NCBI GenBank assembly: GCA_009379845.1 | Contig: WHSZ01000007.1 | Location: forward strand, 1 to 64,000 | Direction of reading: 5' to 3' | DNA: 64,000 nt | Source: Pseudonocardiaceae bacterium | GTDB lineage: Bacteria > Actinomycetota > Actinomycetes > Mycobacteriales > Pseudonocardiaceae | Position numbers and translations under genes: made by a program | Notes under the pieces: model-generated | Databases searched by the model: none | Seen by the model: the letters and a program-made list of their open reading frames with translations, nothing else | Told to the model about the DNA's origin: nothing | Part shown: in pieces, positions 41,716 to 49,987 of the stretch | Position numbering within the stretch: the stretch's first letter is position 1 | Layout: each line of letters starts with the position of its first letter

Positions 41716-43263
41716 ATGCGCCGGTGGCGAGCGATGGTGCTACCCATGGTGATGGGGCTGCTGGCCGCCCTGCTGGCCGCGCCGGTGGCCGCGGCGGCGG
41801 TGGCCGAGCCACAAGCCGGACCGCAGCCGGGGTTGCGCACGTCGTACGAACGAATCCCCGGGCACGGCGGCGTCGAGCTCGGCGCCTTCGTGGTCACCCC
41901 CATCCGGCCCGGCCCGCACCCGCTGCTGGTGATGCCGGCGAGCTGGACGATGCCGAGCGCGGAGTACCTCGGCGCGGCGAAGAAGCTCGCCGCCTCCGGT
42001 GGCTACGCGGTGATCAGCTACGCGGCGCGCGGATTCGGTGATTCCGGCGGGGAGATCGAGGTCGCCGGCCCCGAGGACATCGCGGACGCCCGCAGGGTGA
42101 TCGACTGGGGCCTGGCCAACCGGCGTACCGATCCGGCGAAGATCGGTATGGCCGGCATCTCCTACGGAGCCGGTATCAGCCTGCTCACCGCGGCCGAGGA
42201 CGACCGGGTTCGGTCGGTGTCCGCGATGAGCGGCTGGGCCGATCTGGCCCGCTCGCTCTACCCGAACGAGACGATCAACGTGCAGGCTGCCGAGATGCTG
42301 CTCGCCGCGGGGAAGCTGACCGGCCGTCCCGGTGAGGCGCTGCGGTACATCGAGGAGGAGTACCGCAAGGGCAACATCGAGGCGGCGTTGCAGCTCGCGC
42401 CGGAACGGTCCGCGGCCACCAAGATCGACAAGCTGAACGCCAACGGCACGTCGATCATGCTGGCGAACGCCTGGCAGGACGGGATCTTCCCGCCGGACCA
42501 GTACGCCGAGTTCTTCACCGGGCTGCACACCCCGAAGCGGCTGATGTTCTACCCAGGGGATCACGGAACCCAGGACGCGCCGGGAGCGCTCGGGCTGCCG
42601 AACGAGATCTGGGACAACACCAACCGCTGGTTCGACCATCACCTGCGCGGCGAGGACAACGGCGTGGACACCGAGAATCCCGTGCAGCTCAAGCCGTCGA
42701 ACGGGGGCGACTGGCTGGGCTACCCGGACTGGAACGCGGCCGACCGGCAACGCACCATGTACCTGGGTGACGGCGAGATCCGGGACGAGCCGGCCAGCGG
42801 CTGGCAGCACACCATCGACGCCGGTGAAGACACCGTGGCGGGCAGCGGCACCATCATGACGTCCGGCCTGCTGCTCGCGACGCTCAAGCTCCCGGTCGGG
42901 GTGGCCGTGCCGCTGATCGACCGGTCGAAGGCGGGCGTCTGGGCGGGGCCGGTGCCGGACACCGACACGCTGCTCACCGGCACGCCGCGGCTGAAGGTCA
43001 CGGTGACCCCGAGCGCGCCGGACACCTCGCTGTTCGCCTACCTCTACGACACCGGTCCGGCCGGCGACGGCGCGCTGATCACGCACAAGCCGGTCACGTT
43101 GCGGGACGCCGAACCCGGCGAGCCGCAGCGGCTCGACCTGGCGCTGGACCCGATGGCGTGGAACCTTCCAGCCGGTCATCACCTCACGCTGGTGCTGGAC
43201 ACCATGGACCCGAGGTACACCAGCGAGAGCGCCCGTGGCAGCACCGTCACCTTCGGCTCGTGA
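41716..43263 (+). CDS. secreted X-Pro dipeptidyl-peptidase/CocE-like alpha/beta hydrolase
   Basis: A 515-residue exported hydrolase. It has a signal peptide (about 1-30, ending AAAAVA) and a catalytic domain with nucleophile elbow GISYGAG, ANAWQDGIFPPDQ (acid) and FYPGDHGTQ (His). A C-terminal jelly-roll-like domain (about 340-515) is typical of S15/CocE enzymes. GGGAGG precedes ATG 41716. The substrate may be peptides, acyl esters or beta-lactam-like esters. Its stop codon lies inside the left arm of repeat copy D. Confidence 0.87.
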   Translation: MRRWRAMVLPMVMGLLAALLAAPVAAAAVAEPQAGPQPGLRTSYERIPGHGGVELGAFVVTPIRPGPHPLLVMPASWTMPSAEYLGAAKKLAASGGYAVISYAARGFGDSGGEIEVAGPEDIADARRVIDWGLANRRTDPAKIGMAGISYGAGISLLTAAEDDRVRSVSAMSGWADLARSLYPNETINVQAAEMLLAAGKLTGRPGEALRYIEEEYRKGNIEAALQLAPERSAATKIDKLNANGTSIMLANAWQDGIFPPDQYAEFFTGLHTPKRLMFYPGDHGTQDAPGALGLPNEIWDNTNRWFDHHLRGEDNGVDTENPVQLKPSNGGDWLGYPDWNAADRQRTMYLGDGEIRDEPASGWQHTIDAGEDTVAGSGTIMTSGLLLATLKLPVGVAVPLIDRSKAGVWAGPVPDTDTLLTGTPRLKVTVTPSAPDTSLFAYLYDTGPAGDGALITHKPVTLRDAEPGEPQRLDLALDPMAWNLPAGHHLTLVLDTMDPRYTSESARGSTVTFGS

Positions 43264-43373
43264 GTGCCGAGATCTGCTGGACAGGATCGAGCCAAAGGCA
43301 CCGTTTGGGTGCTATAACCCCGAACTGTGTTCAATGGCTCGACCCTGCGAGCAGGTCTCGCTTACTCACGAGC
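43256..43373 (+). repeat. 118-bp palindromic repeat copy D with GGTGCTATAACCC core
   Basis: A long imperfect inverted repeat centred on GGGTGCTATAACCC (43307-43320). Its outer 9 bp (CTCGTGAGT) match copies A-C. The interior arms, for example ATCGAGCC/GGCTCGA and CTGCT/AGCAG, are new sequence but still complementary. It fills exactly the gap between two convergent genes and contains bases of both stop codons, so it can serve as a bidirectional terminator. Confidence 0.82.
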
Positions 43374-44302
43374 TACAGCTTGCGGAGTCGGACACGGCTG
43401 ATGCCGTGGTCGGCGTCCTTGCGGAGCACCAGGGTGGCGCGCGGCCTGGTTGGCAGGATGTTCTGCACCAGGTTCGGCTCATTGATCTCCCACCACAGTC
43501 TGGCTGCCTCCGCCCGCGCCTGGGAGTCCGGCAGGCTCGCGTAGTGGTGAAAGTGCGAGTCGGGGTTGGCGAACGCGGTGTCCCGCAGCGCGAGGAAGCG
43601 CTCCACGTACCAGCGCTCGATGCTCTCGGTGTGCGCGTCCACGTAGATGGAGAAGTCGAAGAAGTCGGCCACCGCCAGCCCGGAGGCCGGTTGCAGCACG
43701 TTGAGCCCCTCCACGATGAGAATGTCCGGCTGGCGAACCACCTGCTCGGCGCCGGGCACGATGTCGTAGCTGAGATGCGAGTACACCGGCGCGCGGGCCT
43801 GCGCGGCACCGGACTTGACCTCGGCGATGAACCGGAGCAGTGCCCTGCGGTCGTAGCTTTCCGGAAAGCCCTTCCTGTGCAGCAGGTTCCGCCGGAGCAG
43901 CTCCGCCTTCGGCAGCAGGAAACCGTCGGTGGTCACCAGGTCCACGGTGGGATGGTCCGGCCAGCGGGCCAGCAGGGTGCGCAGCAGCCGGGCGGTGGTT
44001 GACTTGCCGACCGCGACCGATCCGGCGATGCCGATGACGAACGGCACTCGTCCGCAACCCTCCTCGTTGAGGAACGTGTTGGTCGCCGAGTGCAGCCGTT
44101 GCCGCGCGGCCACCTGCAGGTTGATCAGGCGGGACAGCGGCAGGTAGACGTCCGCGACTTCCTCGAGGTCGACCGGATCGCCGAGCCCGCGCAGCCGCTC
44201 CAACTCGTCTTCGGTGAGGGTGAGCGGCGTGGACTTGCGCAGTTTCCGCCATTGGGAACGTTGCAGCTCGACGTACGGAGTGAGATCACGAACGCGTGGC
44301 AT
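43373..44302 (-). CDS. coaA: type I pantothenate kinase
   Basis: A 309-residue P-loop kinase catalysing the first, rate-limiting step of CoA synthesis (pantothenate to 4'-phosphopantothenate). Walker A is [40 protein letters not shown] and VEGLNVLQ are the family motifs. Length equals that of mycobacterial and E. coli CoaA. ATG 44302 starts [18 protein letters not shown] as usual; a longer in-frame start at 44407 is unlikely. It is essential in many actinobacteria. Confidence 0.95.
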   Translation of the reverse strand: MPRVRDLTPYVELQRSQWRKLRKSTPLTLTEDELERLRGLGDPVDLEEVADVYLPLSRLINLQVAARQRLHSATNTFLNEEGCGRVPFVIGIAGSVAVGKSTTARLLRTLLARWPDHPTVDLVTTDGFLLPKAELLRRNLLHRKGFPESYDRRALLRFIAEVKSGAAQARAPVYSHLSYDIVPGAEQVVRQPDILIVEGLNVLQPASGLAVADFFDFSIYVDAHTESIERWYVERFLALRDTAFANPDSHFHHYASLPDSQARAEAARLWWEINEPNLVQNILPTRPRATLVLRKDADHGISRVRLRKL

Positions 44303-44530
44303 CAGGCGGCTACCACCGTGGGAACCCAGGAAGGCACCAGGTAACGGTAGGCGTTGGTAGCACTCCTGCGCAGTGACGAAGTACACGGTGTGGCCCATTG
44401 AATTCACCGGTCGGCCCGAGGTCGATCAGCCGCTGGCTCGGTCGTGGGGTGCGGACGTGCCACCCTGAGTCGCACAGTGGCCTGTGCAGAAAAGTTGAGT
44501 CGATCGGGAACAACTTTGCCCACCACCCCG

Positions 44531-44557
44531 TTAGCACTCATGAAAGCCGAGTGCTAA
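44531..44557 (+). promoter_or_regulatory. CIRCE element, HrcA operator of hsp20
   Basis: A perfect CIRCE: TTAGCACTC (44531-44539), a 9-nt spacer, GAGTGCTAA (44549-44557). It lies 43 bp upstream of the hsp20 start. HrcA repressor binding is established for this motif. Confidence 0.95.
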
Positions 44558-44600
44558 TCGGCTGGAGGTATTCACAGGTAGCTCGTAGGAGGTAAACCAG

Positions 44601-45089
44601 ATGGCTCTGGCAGTTCGTTCAAGGTGGGATCCGTTCGGCACGCTGGTTCGCCAGCTGGACGGCGACTTCGACGGCATCGTGCGCCGCGCGTTCGGCGGGT
44701 CCGCGAACCAGGCGTTCGTACCGGCGGCCGATGTGGCGCGGGACGGCGCTGACGTGCTGGTCACCCTGGAGGTGCCCGGCGTGGACGTGGACAACGACGT
44801 GAACGTCGAGGTCACCGATGGGCGGCTGGTGGTCACCGGCCGGCGCTCCGAGGAGTCCAGCAAGACCGAGGGCAACGTCCTGGTCAGGGAGACCCGGAAG
44901 GGCGAGTTCCGCCGTACGTTCGTGCTCCCCGAGCACGTCGGCGCGGACGACGTCGAGGCGGACTACGACCGTGGCCTGCTCCGGATTCGGGTGCGCGGCG
45001 TGACCAAGCCCGAGGTCGAGCCGCGGAAGATCGCGGTGCGCAAGGCGGGCCAGAACGACGATGCCCCGCAGGTCGAGGCGGCGGAGTAA
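44601..45089 (+). CDS. Hsp20/alpha-crystallin family small heat-shock protein
   Basis: A 162-residue chaperone that holds unfolding proteins. The alpha-crystallin domain spans about 38-140 (PAADVARDGADVLVTLEVPGVDVDNDVNVEV, GEFRRTFVLPEHV, YDRGLLRIRVRG). AGGAGG at 44586-44591 precedes ATG 44601. Regulation by HrcA through the CIRCE element is strongly indicated; many actinobacterial hsp20 genes use HspR/HAIR instead. Confidence 0.94.
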   Translation: MALAVRSRWDPFGTLVRQLDGDFDGIVRRAFGGSANQAFVPAADVARDGADVLVTLEVPGVDVDNDVNVEVTDGRLVVTGRRSEESSKTEGNVLVRETRKGEFRRTFVLPEHVGADDVEADYDRGLLRIRVRGVTKPEVEPRKIAVRKAGQNDDAPQVEAAE

Positions 45090-45102
45090 AACCGAACAGG
45101 AC

Positions 45103-45717
45103 TCAGGCGGCCTGGAACACCTCGTTCCAGGCCGCCGCGACCTGTTTGGCGCACGTTTCCGGCGCGACGCCGCCGACCCCGGTGCCGAGGCCGGGCAGCG
45201 CGATGGTGTGCACGACGTCCCGCAGCCGGCCGCCGTCTTCCAGCTCGCCGTCCCGCCACAGGCGGAGCACCGCGCGGGCAGCGAGATAGGGGTGCACGGT
45301 GTCCTCGGGCAGTTGCTCGCCGGGTTCGCGCATGGTCGGCGCGCTGATCAACCAGGCGGGCTCCGGCTCGCCGGTCGGCACCACCAGTGCCTCGCCGACC
45401 GGCAGCTCCCCGCCATGGTAGGCGAGCACGGCGCTGCGCACGTTCTGCTCGACTTCGGGGAACGCCTTGGCGTACACCGCGTCGATGCCGCCCCGCATCC
45501 AGCCGAAAGAATTGGCCGGGCTTACCAGTGCCTGAGCAGACACGTCGAGCACCGACCCCCGGTGCACCCGTAGCGGGCCCTGCACGGAATCCACGACGGA
45601 TTGCCAGGCTCGCTCGAGCGGCTCATCGACAGCACACAGTACGAGTTCGGGCACGGCCCATCCGGCCGTAGCCGTGTCCCCCCGCTTTGTCCGATGCGTC
45701 TCCGAATCCGCGGTCAC
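45103..45717 (-). CDS. macro domain protein
   Basis: A 204-residue protein. The macro (ADP-ribose-binding) fold is seen in VHRGSVLDVSAQALVSPANSFGWMRGGIDAVYAKAFP, with the Asn-containing SPANS and Gly-rich ligand loop, and in IALPGLGTGVGGV near the C-terminus. Such proteins bind or hydrolyse ADP-ribose derivatives. GTG 45717 was chosen; longer extensions run antisense to pheA. The 3' end encodes a 12-bp hairpin shared with the convergent hsp20 terminator region. Confidence 0.85.
   Translation of the reverse strand: MTADSETHRTKRGDTATAGWAVPELVLCAVDEPLERAWQSVVDSVQGPLRVHRGSVLDVSAQALVSPANSFGWMRGGIDAVYAKAFPEVEQNVRSAVLAYHGGELPVGEALVVPTGEPEPAWLISAPTMREPGEQLPEDTVHPYLAARAVLRLWRDGELEDGGRLRDVVHTIALPGLGTGVGGVAPETCAKQVAAAWNEVFQAA
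45106..45136. terminator. bidirectional hairpin overlapping the macro-domain gene end
   Basis: A perfect 12-bp stem (GGCGGCCTGGAA with its complement) around CACCTCG. It lies 17 nt after hsp20 and overlaps the last codons of the convergent macro-domain gene, so coding sequence doubles as the terminator. Confidence 0.7.
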
Positions 45718-45864
45718 AGCCCAAGCATGACAAACAACTGCAACAGGCGTAACCACATCGAGTACCGGACGTCCGAGTGAATCTTGTCGCACCGCCCGTT
45801 TGTCGTAACCGCATACCGTGAGTTTGTGGACGCTGGGCGATCCAACACTGGGTAGTCTGGCCCC

Positions 45865-46782
45865 GTGCCACGTATCGCCTATTTCGGCCCAGAGGGGACA
45901 TTCACCGAGCAAGCGGCCCGCGCGCTTGTCACCGATGTCGACGCCGATGCTCTGGTGCCGATGGACACCGTGCCGCAGGCCCTCGAGGCGGTGCGCGCCG
46001 AGTCCGTCGACGCGGCTTGCGTGCCCGTCGAGAACTCGGTAGAAGGCGCGGTGCCGGCCACGATGGACGGGCTCGCCGACGGAGAACCGCTGGTCGCGAC
46101 CGCCGAGGCGGTGCTCCCGGTGCGATTCAGCGTGCTGATCCGGCCGGGCACACAGCAGATCCACACGGTCGCCAGCCATCCGCACGCGCTGGCCCAGGTG
46201 CGCGAGTGGTTAGCGGTGAAACTGCCGGATGTCGAGCTGGTGGCCGCATCGTCGACGGCCGCGGCGGCGGTCGCGGTGCGCGACGGGCAGTACGACGCCG
46301 CGGTGACCGCTCCGGTGGCCGTGACCCATTACCCGCTGGACGTGTTCGCCGAGGACGTCGCGGACATCCCGGACGCGCGAACACGATTCTTGCTGGTCAG
46401 AAGGCCCGGGGCGCTACCGGCGCCGACCGGCGCGGACCGCACGTCGATCGCCGCGGTCGCCGCGGACCGGGTGGGTTCGCTCGCCGAGTTGCTCAACGAG
46501 CTGACGCTGCGCGGGATCAATCTGACCCGGATCGAGTCGCGGCCGACCAAGGGCCGGCTCGGTGAGTACCGGTTCTTCCTTGACATCGCGGGCCACGTGG
46601 CCGAGCAGCGGGTCGGTGATGCGCTCGCGGCCCTGCGCAGGCGGTGCGCCCAGGTGCGGTTCCTCGGTTCCTACCCGCGCGCTGATCGGCTGCCAGCCGA
46701 CGTGCCGCCGGCTTCCAGCGACGAGGACTTTGAGCACGCGGCCGCGTGGCTGGACGCGGTGCGCTCAGGCGAGATCGCCTGA
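45865..46782 (+). CDS. pheA: prephenate dehydratase
   Basis: A 305-residue enzyme converting prephenate to phenylpyruvate in phenylalanine synthesis. The PDT domain (about 1-185) has IAYFGPEGTFTEQAA, VPVENSVEGAV and the catalytic DARTRFLLV. The ACT regulatory domain (about 197-275) has VGSLAELLNELTLRGINLTRIESRPTKGRLGEYRFF, including the ESRP motif for phenylalanine feedback. The enzyme is monofunctional, without chorismate mutase, as usual in actinobacteria. GTG 45865 has no clear ribosome site. Confidence 0.96.
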   Translation: MPRIAYFGPEGTFTEQAARALVTDVDADALVPMDTVPQALEAVRAESVDAACVPVENSVEGAVPATMDGLADGEPLVATAEAVLPVRFSVLIRPGTQQIHTVASHPHALAQVREWLAVKLPDVELVAASSTAAAAVAVRDGQYDAAVTAPVAVTHYPLDVFAEDVADIPDARTRFLLVRRPGALPAPTGADRTSIAAVAADRVGSLAELLNELTLRGINLTRIESRPTKGRLGEYRFFLDIAGHVAEQRVGDALAALRRRCAQVRFLGSYPRADRLPADVPPASSDEDFEHAAAWLDAVRSGEIA

Positions 46783-46805
46783 GCGCTCGTGAGACTCACG
46801 AGCGC
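46783..46805. terminator. short perfect hairpin between pheA and tenA
   Basis: GCGCTCGTGA and TCACGAGCGC pair around GAC. It contains the stop codon of the convergent tenA and starts 1 nt after the pheA stop. The arm is the same CTCGTGA sequence as the GGTGCTATAACCC repeats, but without the core. Confidence 0.75.
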
Positions 46806-47479
46806 AGGTGGGCCGTGGGCCAGGTCTCCAGCCGGTACGCGCTCTCCCAGAACATCCACTCGTACTCGCTGGCCCTGGTGAACGCCTCCAGCATGCGCGC
46901 CCTTGTCGACTCGTCGGCGCGTTCCGCCGCGCGGTCGGTGGCCTCCTTGCAGCGTTCCACGGCCGCGGCGAACTCGTCGTCGGCGTAGGTGTCGATCCAC
47001 TCCTGGTACGGGTTGTCGCCGCTGGTCTGCCTGTGCAGGATGTCGGTGCCGACGTAGTGGTACACCCAGAAGCACGGCAGCAGTGCGGCCAGCAGCTCGG
47101 CGTAGCTGGCGGACTGCGCGCGGGCCAGCAGGTACGAGGTGTAGGCAAGGCAGGTCGGCGACGTCTCGATGGCGTCCACCTCGGCCGAGGACAGCCCGAA
47201 CCGCTCGAAGTAGCTCTCGTGCAGCTGCCGCTCCACGACCACGGCCTCCTGCGCCGCGCCCGAGAAGAACGCCAGCTCGTCGGGTTCCGGTGCGCGGGCC
47301 GCGGCCACCGCGAGCGCCCGGCCGAAACCGACAAGGTAGCGGGCGTCCTGCGCCATGTAGAACTGGAATCGCTCCCGTGACAGGGTCCCGGTCGCCAGTT
47401 CGAGGTTGAACGGCAGCTCCAGCACGGCCTGCTGGATCCGTTCGGTGTGCTTCCATGCCTGCTCGCAGAAACCGCTCAC
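46796..47479 (-). CDS. tenA: TenA/THI-4 family aminopyrimidine aminohydrolase-like protein
   Basis: A 227-residue all-helical protein. TenA enzymes hydrolyse aminopyrimidine thiamin breakdown products for salvage. The family Cys appears in SPTCLAYTSYLL, with LPFNLELATGTLSRERFQFYMAQDARYL, LPCFWVYHYVG and the C-terminal EYEWMFWESAY. GTG 47479 was chosen, with GGAG 6 nt upstream. In-frame upstream sequence contains a 19-bp tandem duplication and is probably not coding. No other thi gene is nearby. Confidence 0.88.
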   Translation of the reverse strand: MSGFCEQAWKHTERIQQAVLELPFNLELATGTLSRERFQFYMAQDARYLVGFGRALAVAAARAPEPDELAFFSGAAQEAVVVERQLHESYFERFGLSSAEVDAIETSPTCLAYTSYLLARAQSASYAELLAALLPCFWVYHYVGTDILHRQTSGDNPYQEWIDTYADDEFAAAVERCKEATDRAAERADESTRARMLEAFTRASEYEWMFWESAYRLETWPTAHLRS

Positions 47480-47500
47480 CGCTGCTCCGTCCGACGGGGC

Positions 47501-47538
47501 CGAGTGCCGCCAACCATGCCGAGTGCCGCCAACCATGC
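47501..47538. repeat. perfect 19-bp tandem duplication upstream of tenA
   Basis: CGAGTGCCGCCAACCATGC occurs twice in direct succession (47501-47519, 47520-47538). It falls in the 5' region of tenA and could alter spacing of its promoter or leader. Confidence 0.9.
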
Positions 47539-47664
47539 TGCCACGCGCCACCTCTTGTGAGTTGTTCCCTAATTCGGGGTAATCGGCAGTAAGAAGCAAC
47601 CTGGACCGGGGGACGCGCGTCCACCGGGTGGTCATCCAACGACTCGAGAGGTCGGGAGGCAAAA

Positions 47665-48309
47665 ATGCATACCGTGCGAGGAGTGCTGCTCGCGGGCGGC
47701 CTGCTGCTCATGACCGCGACGATCGCGTGTGGTGCCGGCCAGGAACCGGAGAACGCGGCGGGTGCCGGCTCGCCGCAGCCGACGTCCACGGTGTCCGAAT
47801 CACCGTCGTCCTCGGCGCCCACCACCAGTTCGAGCACGCCGCCAGCCACGTCAACCGAGCCGACCGGGCAACCCGCGCGGCCGCGGCGCACCGAGTGCAC
47901 GGCCGGGACGTTGCGGCTCGACCTGGTTGGCGGTGAGGGTGCGGCCGGCACCGTTTACCGGAGCCTGAAATTCACCAACTCCGGCGGTGAATCCTGTGTA
48001 ATTCAAGGATTTCCGGGCGTGTCCTATGTGACCGGTGACAGTGGGCAGCAGGTCGGACCGGCCGCGCTGCGGGAAGGAACCAAGGGCGCGCCGATCACCC
48101 TGGCACCGGGTTCGAGCGCGTCGGTGGACGTCGGGTTCACCAACGTGCGGAACTTCGCCCCTGCCGACTGCCGGCCGACCAAGGTGCGCGGCCTGCGGGT
48201 GTACCCGCCGCACGACACCGCGGCGATGTTCGTGCCGTTCCGGACCGACGGCTGTGCTAGCACGCCCCCGGATCCGCAGCTGACCGTACGGACCGCGGAA
48301 CCGAACTAG
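47665..48309 (+). CDS. DUF4232 domain secreted protein, probable lipoprotein
   Basis: A 214-residue exported protein. The signal sequence ends TATIAC with a possible lipobox Cys22. A Ser/Thr/Pro linker (about 30-76) leads to a DUF4232 beta-sandwich (about 78-205: LRLDLVGGEGAAGTVYRSLKFTNSGGESCVIQGFPGVSYV), which contains two Cys pairs. This family is common on the actinobacterial surface and has no known activity. GGGAGG is 8 nt before ATG 47665. Confidence 0.85.
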   Translation: MHTVRGVLLAGGLLLMTATIACGAGQEPENAAGAGSPQPTSTVSESPSSSAPTTSSSTPPATSTEPTGQPARPRRTECTAGTLRLDLVGGEGAAGTVYRSLKFTNSGGESCVIQGFPGVSYVTGDSGQQVGPAALREGTKGAPITLAPGSSASVDVGFTNVRNFAPADCRPTKVRGLRVYPPHDTAAMFVPFRTDGCASTPPDPQLTVRTAEPN

Positions 48310-48454
48310 CATTTCGGCTGATTTTCACGACTATCGCTAATTACTTGGTGGCAATTTACTCACAACAACCGCGTCGCAGCCTACGATCCTGCTGACCGCT
48401 TTGTCCCTGCACGTACCGAAGCGGTTCGCACTGTCGAGAGGCAAGGAGAGGGCA

Positions 48455-48940
48455 TTGGTTCGACGCATGGTTGGCGGGGTGCTCGGGGCGTTCGCACTGT
48501 CGGTCGCATCGCTGAGCATCGCCGCGCCCACGGCATCCGCGGCACCGGCGAAACTCAGTCACTCGGAGGCCACCGCCCAGTTCGAGGCGGCCGGCATCAC
48601 CTGGAGCTCGAGCGGTAACTGCAGTGATCGGAACGTTCCGACCTGCACGTCGTTCGAGCAGATCAACGAGAACACCGTCGCCGGCATCATCGACTTCAAG
48701 GACGCCACCGGATGCGACATCAACCTGACCGGCGGCACCGAAACCGGGCACTCGGACGGCACCTACTCGCACTGGAACGGCTACAAGGTCGACATCAGCC
48801 CGACGGACTGCGCCGCGAACTACATCCGGAGCAACTACACCGAGGTCAACCCGCCCGGCTGGGGTTCGGAGCAGTGGGAGGCCCCGTCAGGCAACCTGTA
48901 CACCAACGAAGACGACCACTGGGACATCCTCTACTACTGA
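48455..48940 (+). CDS. secreted small protein with M15-peptidase-like zinc motif
   Basis: A 161-residue exported protein. The signal peptide is about 1-30, ending ASA. The mature domain has the segments CTSFEQINENTVAGIIDFKDATGC, TETGHSDGTYSHWNGYKVDIS and DDHWDILYY. H-x-x-G-x-x-x-H...D and a late H-W-D resemble the zinc site of D-Ala-D-Ala carboxypeptidase/endolysin (M15/VanY-like) proteins. TTG 48455 follows AAGGAGAG; ATG 48467 is an alternative. A peptidoglycan-cleaving role is plausible but not proven. Confidence 0.72.
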   Translation: MVRRMVGGVLGAFALSVASLSIAAPTASAAPAKLSHSEATAQFEAAGITWSSSGNCSDRNVPTCTSFEQINENTVAGIIDFKDATGCDINLTGGTETGHSDGTYSHWNGYKVDISPTDCAANYIRSNYTEVNPPGWGSEQWEAPSGNLYTNEDDHWDILYY

Positions 48941-48945
48941 CGGCC

Positions 48946-49000
48946 GGTGCTGAAGGACGTTTTGCCTCCACTGAACGCACTGAGAGCGTCCTTCAGCACC
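48946..49000. terminator. hairpin between convergent genes
   Basis: GGTGCTGAAGGACG (48946-48959) pairs perfectly with CGTCCTTCAGCACC (48987-49000) across a 27-nt loop. It lies between the secreted protein and the aldo/keto reductase stops. Confidence 0.75.
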
Positions 49001-49013
49001 CAACCGGTCGGCG

Positions 49014-49838
49014 TCAGGACATGTCGTTGGGGTGTGCGCCGGTGCGGCCGTTCCGGTCCAGCGCACCGATGGCCTCGACGTCCTCCGCGTCCAGGGTGAA
49101 GTCGAAGACGTCGAAGTTCTCCGCGATCCGGGCCGGCGTCACGGACTTCGGGATCGCCACGTTGCCGATGTCCAGGTGCCAGCGCAGCACGATCTGACCC
49201 GGCGTCTTGCCGTGCTTGCTGGCGAGCCCGGTGATCGTGGCATCGTCCAGCACCCTGCCGCGGGTCAGTGGCGCCCACGCCTCGGTGACCACGCCGAGCT
49301 CGGCATGTACCGCCCGGAGCTCGCACTGCTGCAACAGCGGGTGCAACTCAACCTGGTTGATCGACGGTGTCACGCCGGTCTCGTTCACCAGCCGCCGCAG
49401 GTGCTCCGGTTCGAAGTTGGACACGCCGATCGCCCGCACCCCGCCTTCCTCGCGCAGCTTGCCGAGCGCGCGCCAGGTGTCCACGTAGCGATCGGCACTC
49501 GGCACCGGCCAGTGGATCAGGTACAGGTCGACGTAGCCGATGTCCAGCTCGCGGGCGCTCCATTCGAACGCGCGCAGCGCCTCGTCGTAGCCGTGCGCGT
49601 CGTTCCACAGCTTGGTGGTGATGAACAGTTCCTCGCGAGGTACCCCGCTGGCCCGCACCGCGGCCCCGACCTCGCGCTCGTTCCGGTACAGCGTCGCGGT
49701 GTCGATCGAGCGATACCCGGCCTCGATCGCGGTGCGCACGCTCGTTTCGGTCTGCTCGGGCGGCACCTTGTACACGCCGAACCCCAGCTGCGGTATCTCC
49801 ACCGCGTCGGCAAGCTTGATCGTCGGATTGGTTCCCAT
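49014..49838 (-). CDS. aldo/keto reductase
   Basis: A 274-residue NADPH-dependent (beta/alpha)8 oxidoreductase. The catalytic tetrad is visible as Asp in SIDTATLYRNE with Tyr, Lys in FITTKLWN and His in YLIHWPVP. SNFEPEHL and the C-terminal IPKSVTPARIAENFDVFDF bind the cofactor. It matches the 2,5-diketo-D-gluconate reductase-like AKR5 group. ATG 49838 gives the usual MGTNPTIKLAD start. The substrate is unknown; it may detoxify carbonyls. Confidence 0.92.
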   Translation of the reverse strand: MGTNPTIKLADAVEIPQLGFGVYKVPPEQTETSVRTAIEAGYRSIDTATLYRNEREVGAAVRASGVPREELFITTKLWNDAHGYDEALRAFEWSARELDIGYVDLYLIHWPVPSADRYVDTWRALGKLREEGGVRAIGVSNFEPEHLRRLVNETGVTPSINQVELHPLLQQCELRAVHAELGVVTEAWAPLTRGRVLDDATITGLASKHGKTPGQIVLRWHLDIGNVAIPKSVTPARIAENFDVFDFTLDAEDVEAIGALDRNGRTGAHPNDMS

Positions 49839-49987
49839 ACCCACATTCTCCAGCCGCGCCAAAACGGTCGCGGCGGACCCGTGGCGGGCGGCCCCGAGCA
49901 GCCGCCGAACGATCCCGACGACGGCATGCGGCGGGTTTTCGGCGAGTACGCGGCCCGCCTCGCGACCGTAGCGCGACCGTGGCGCGT

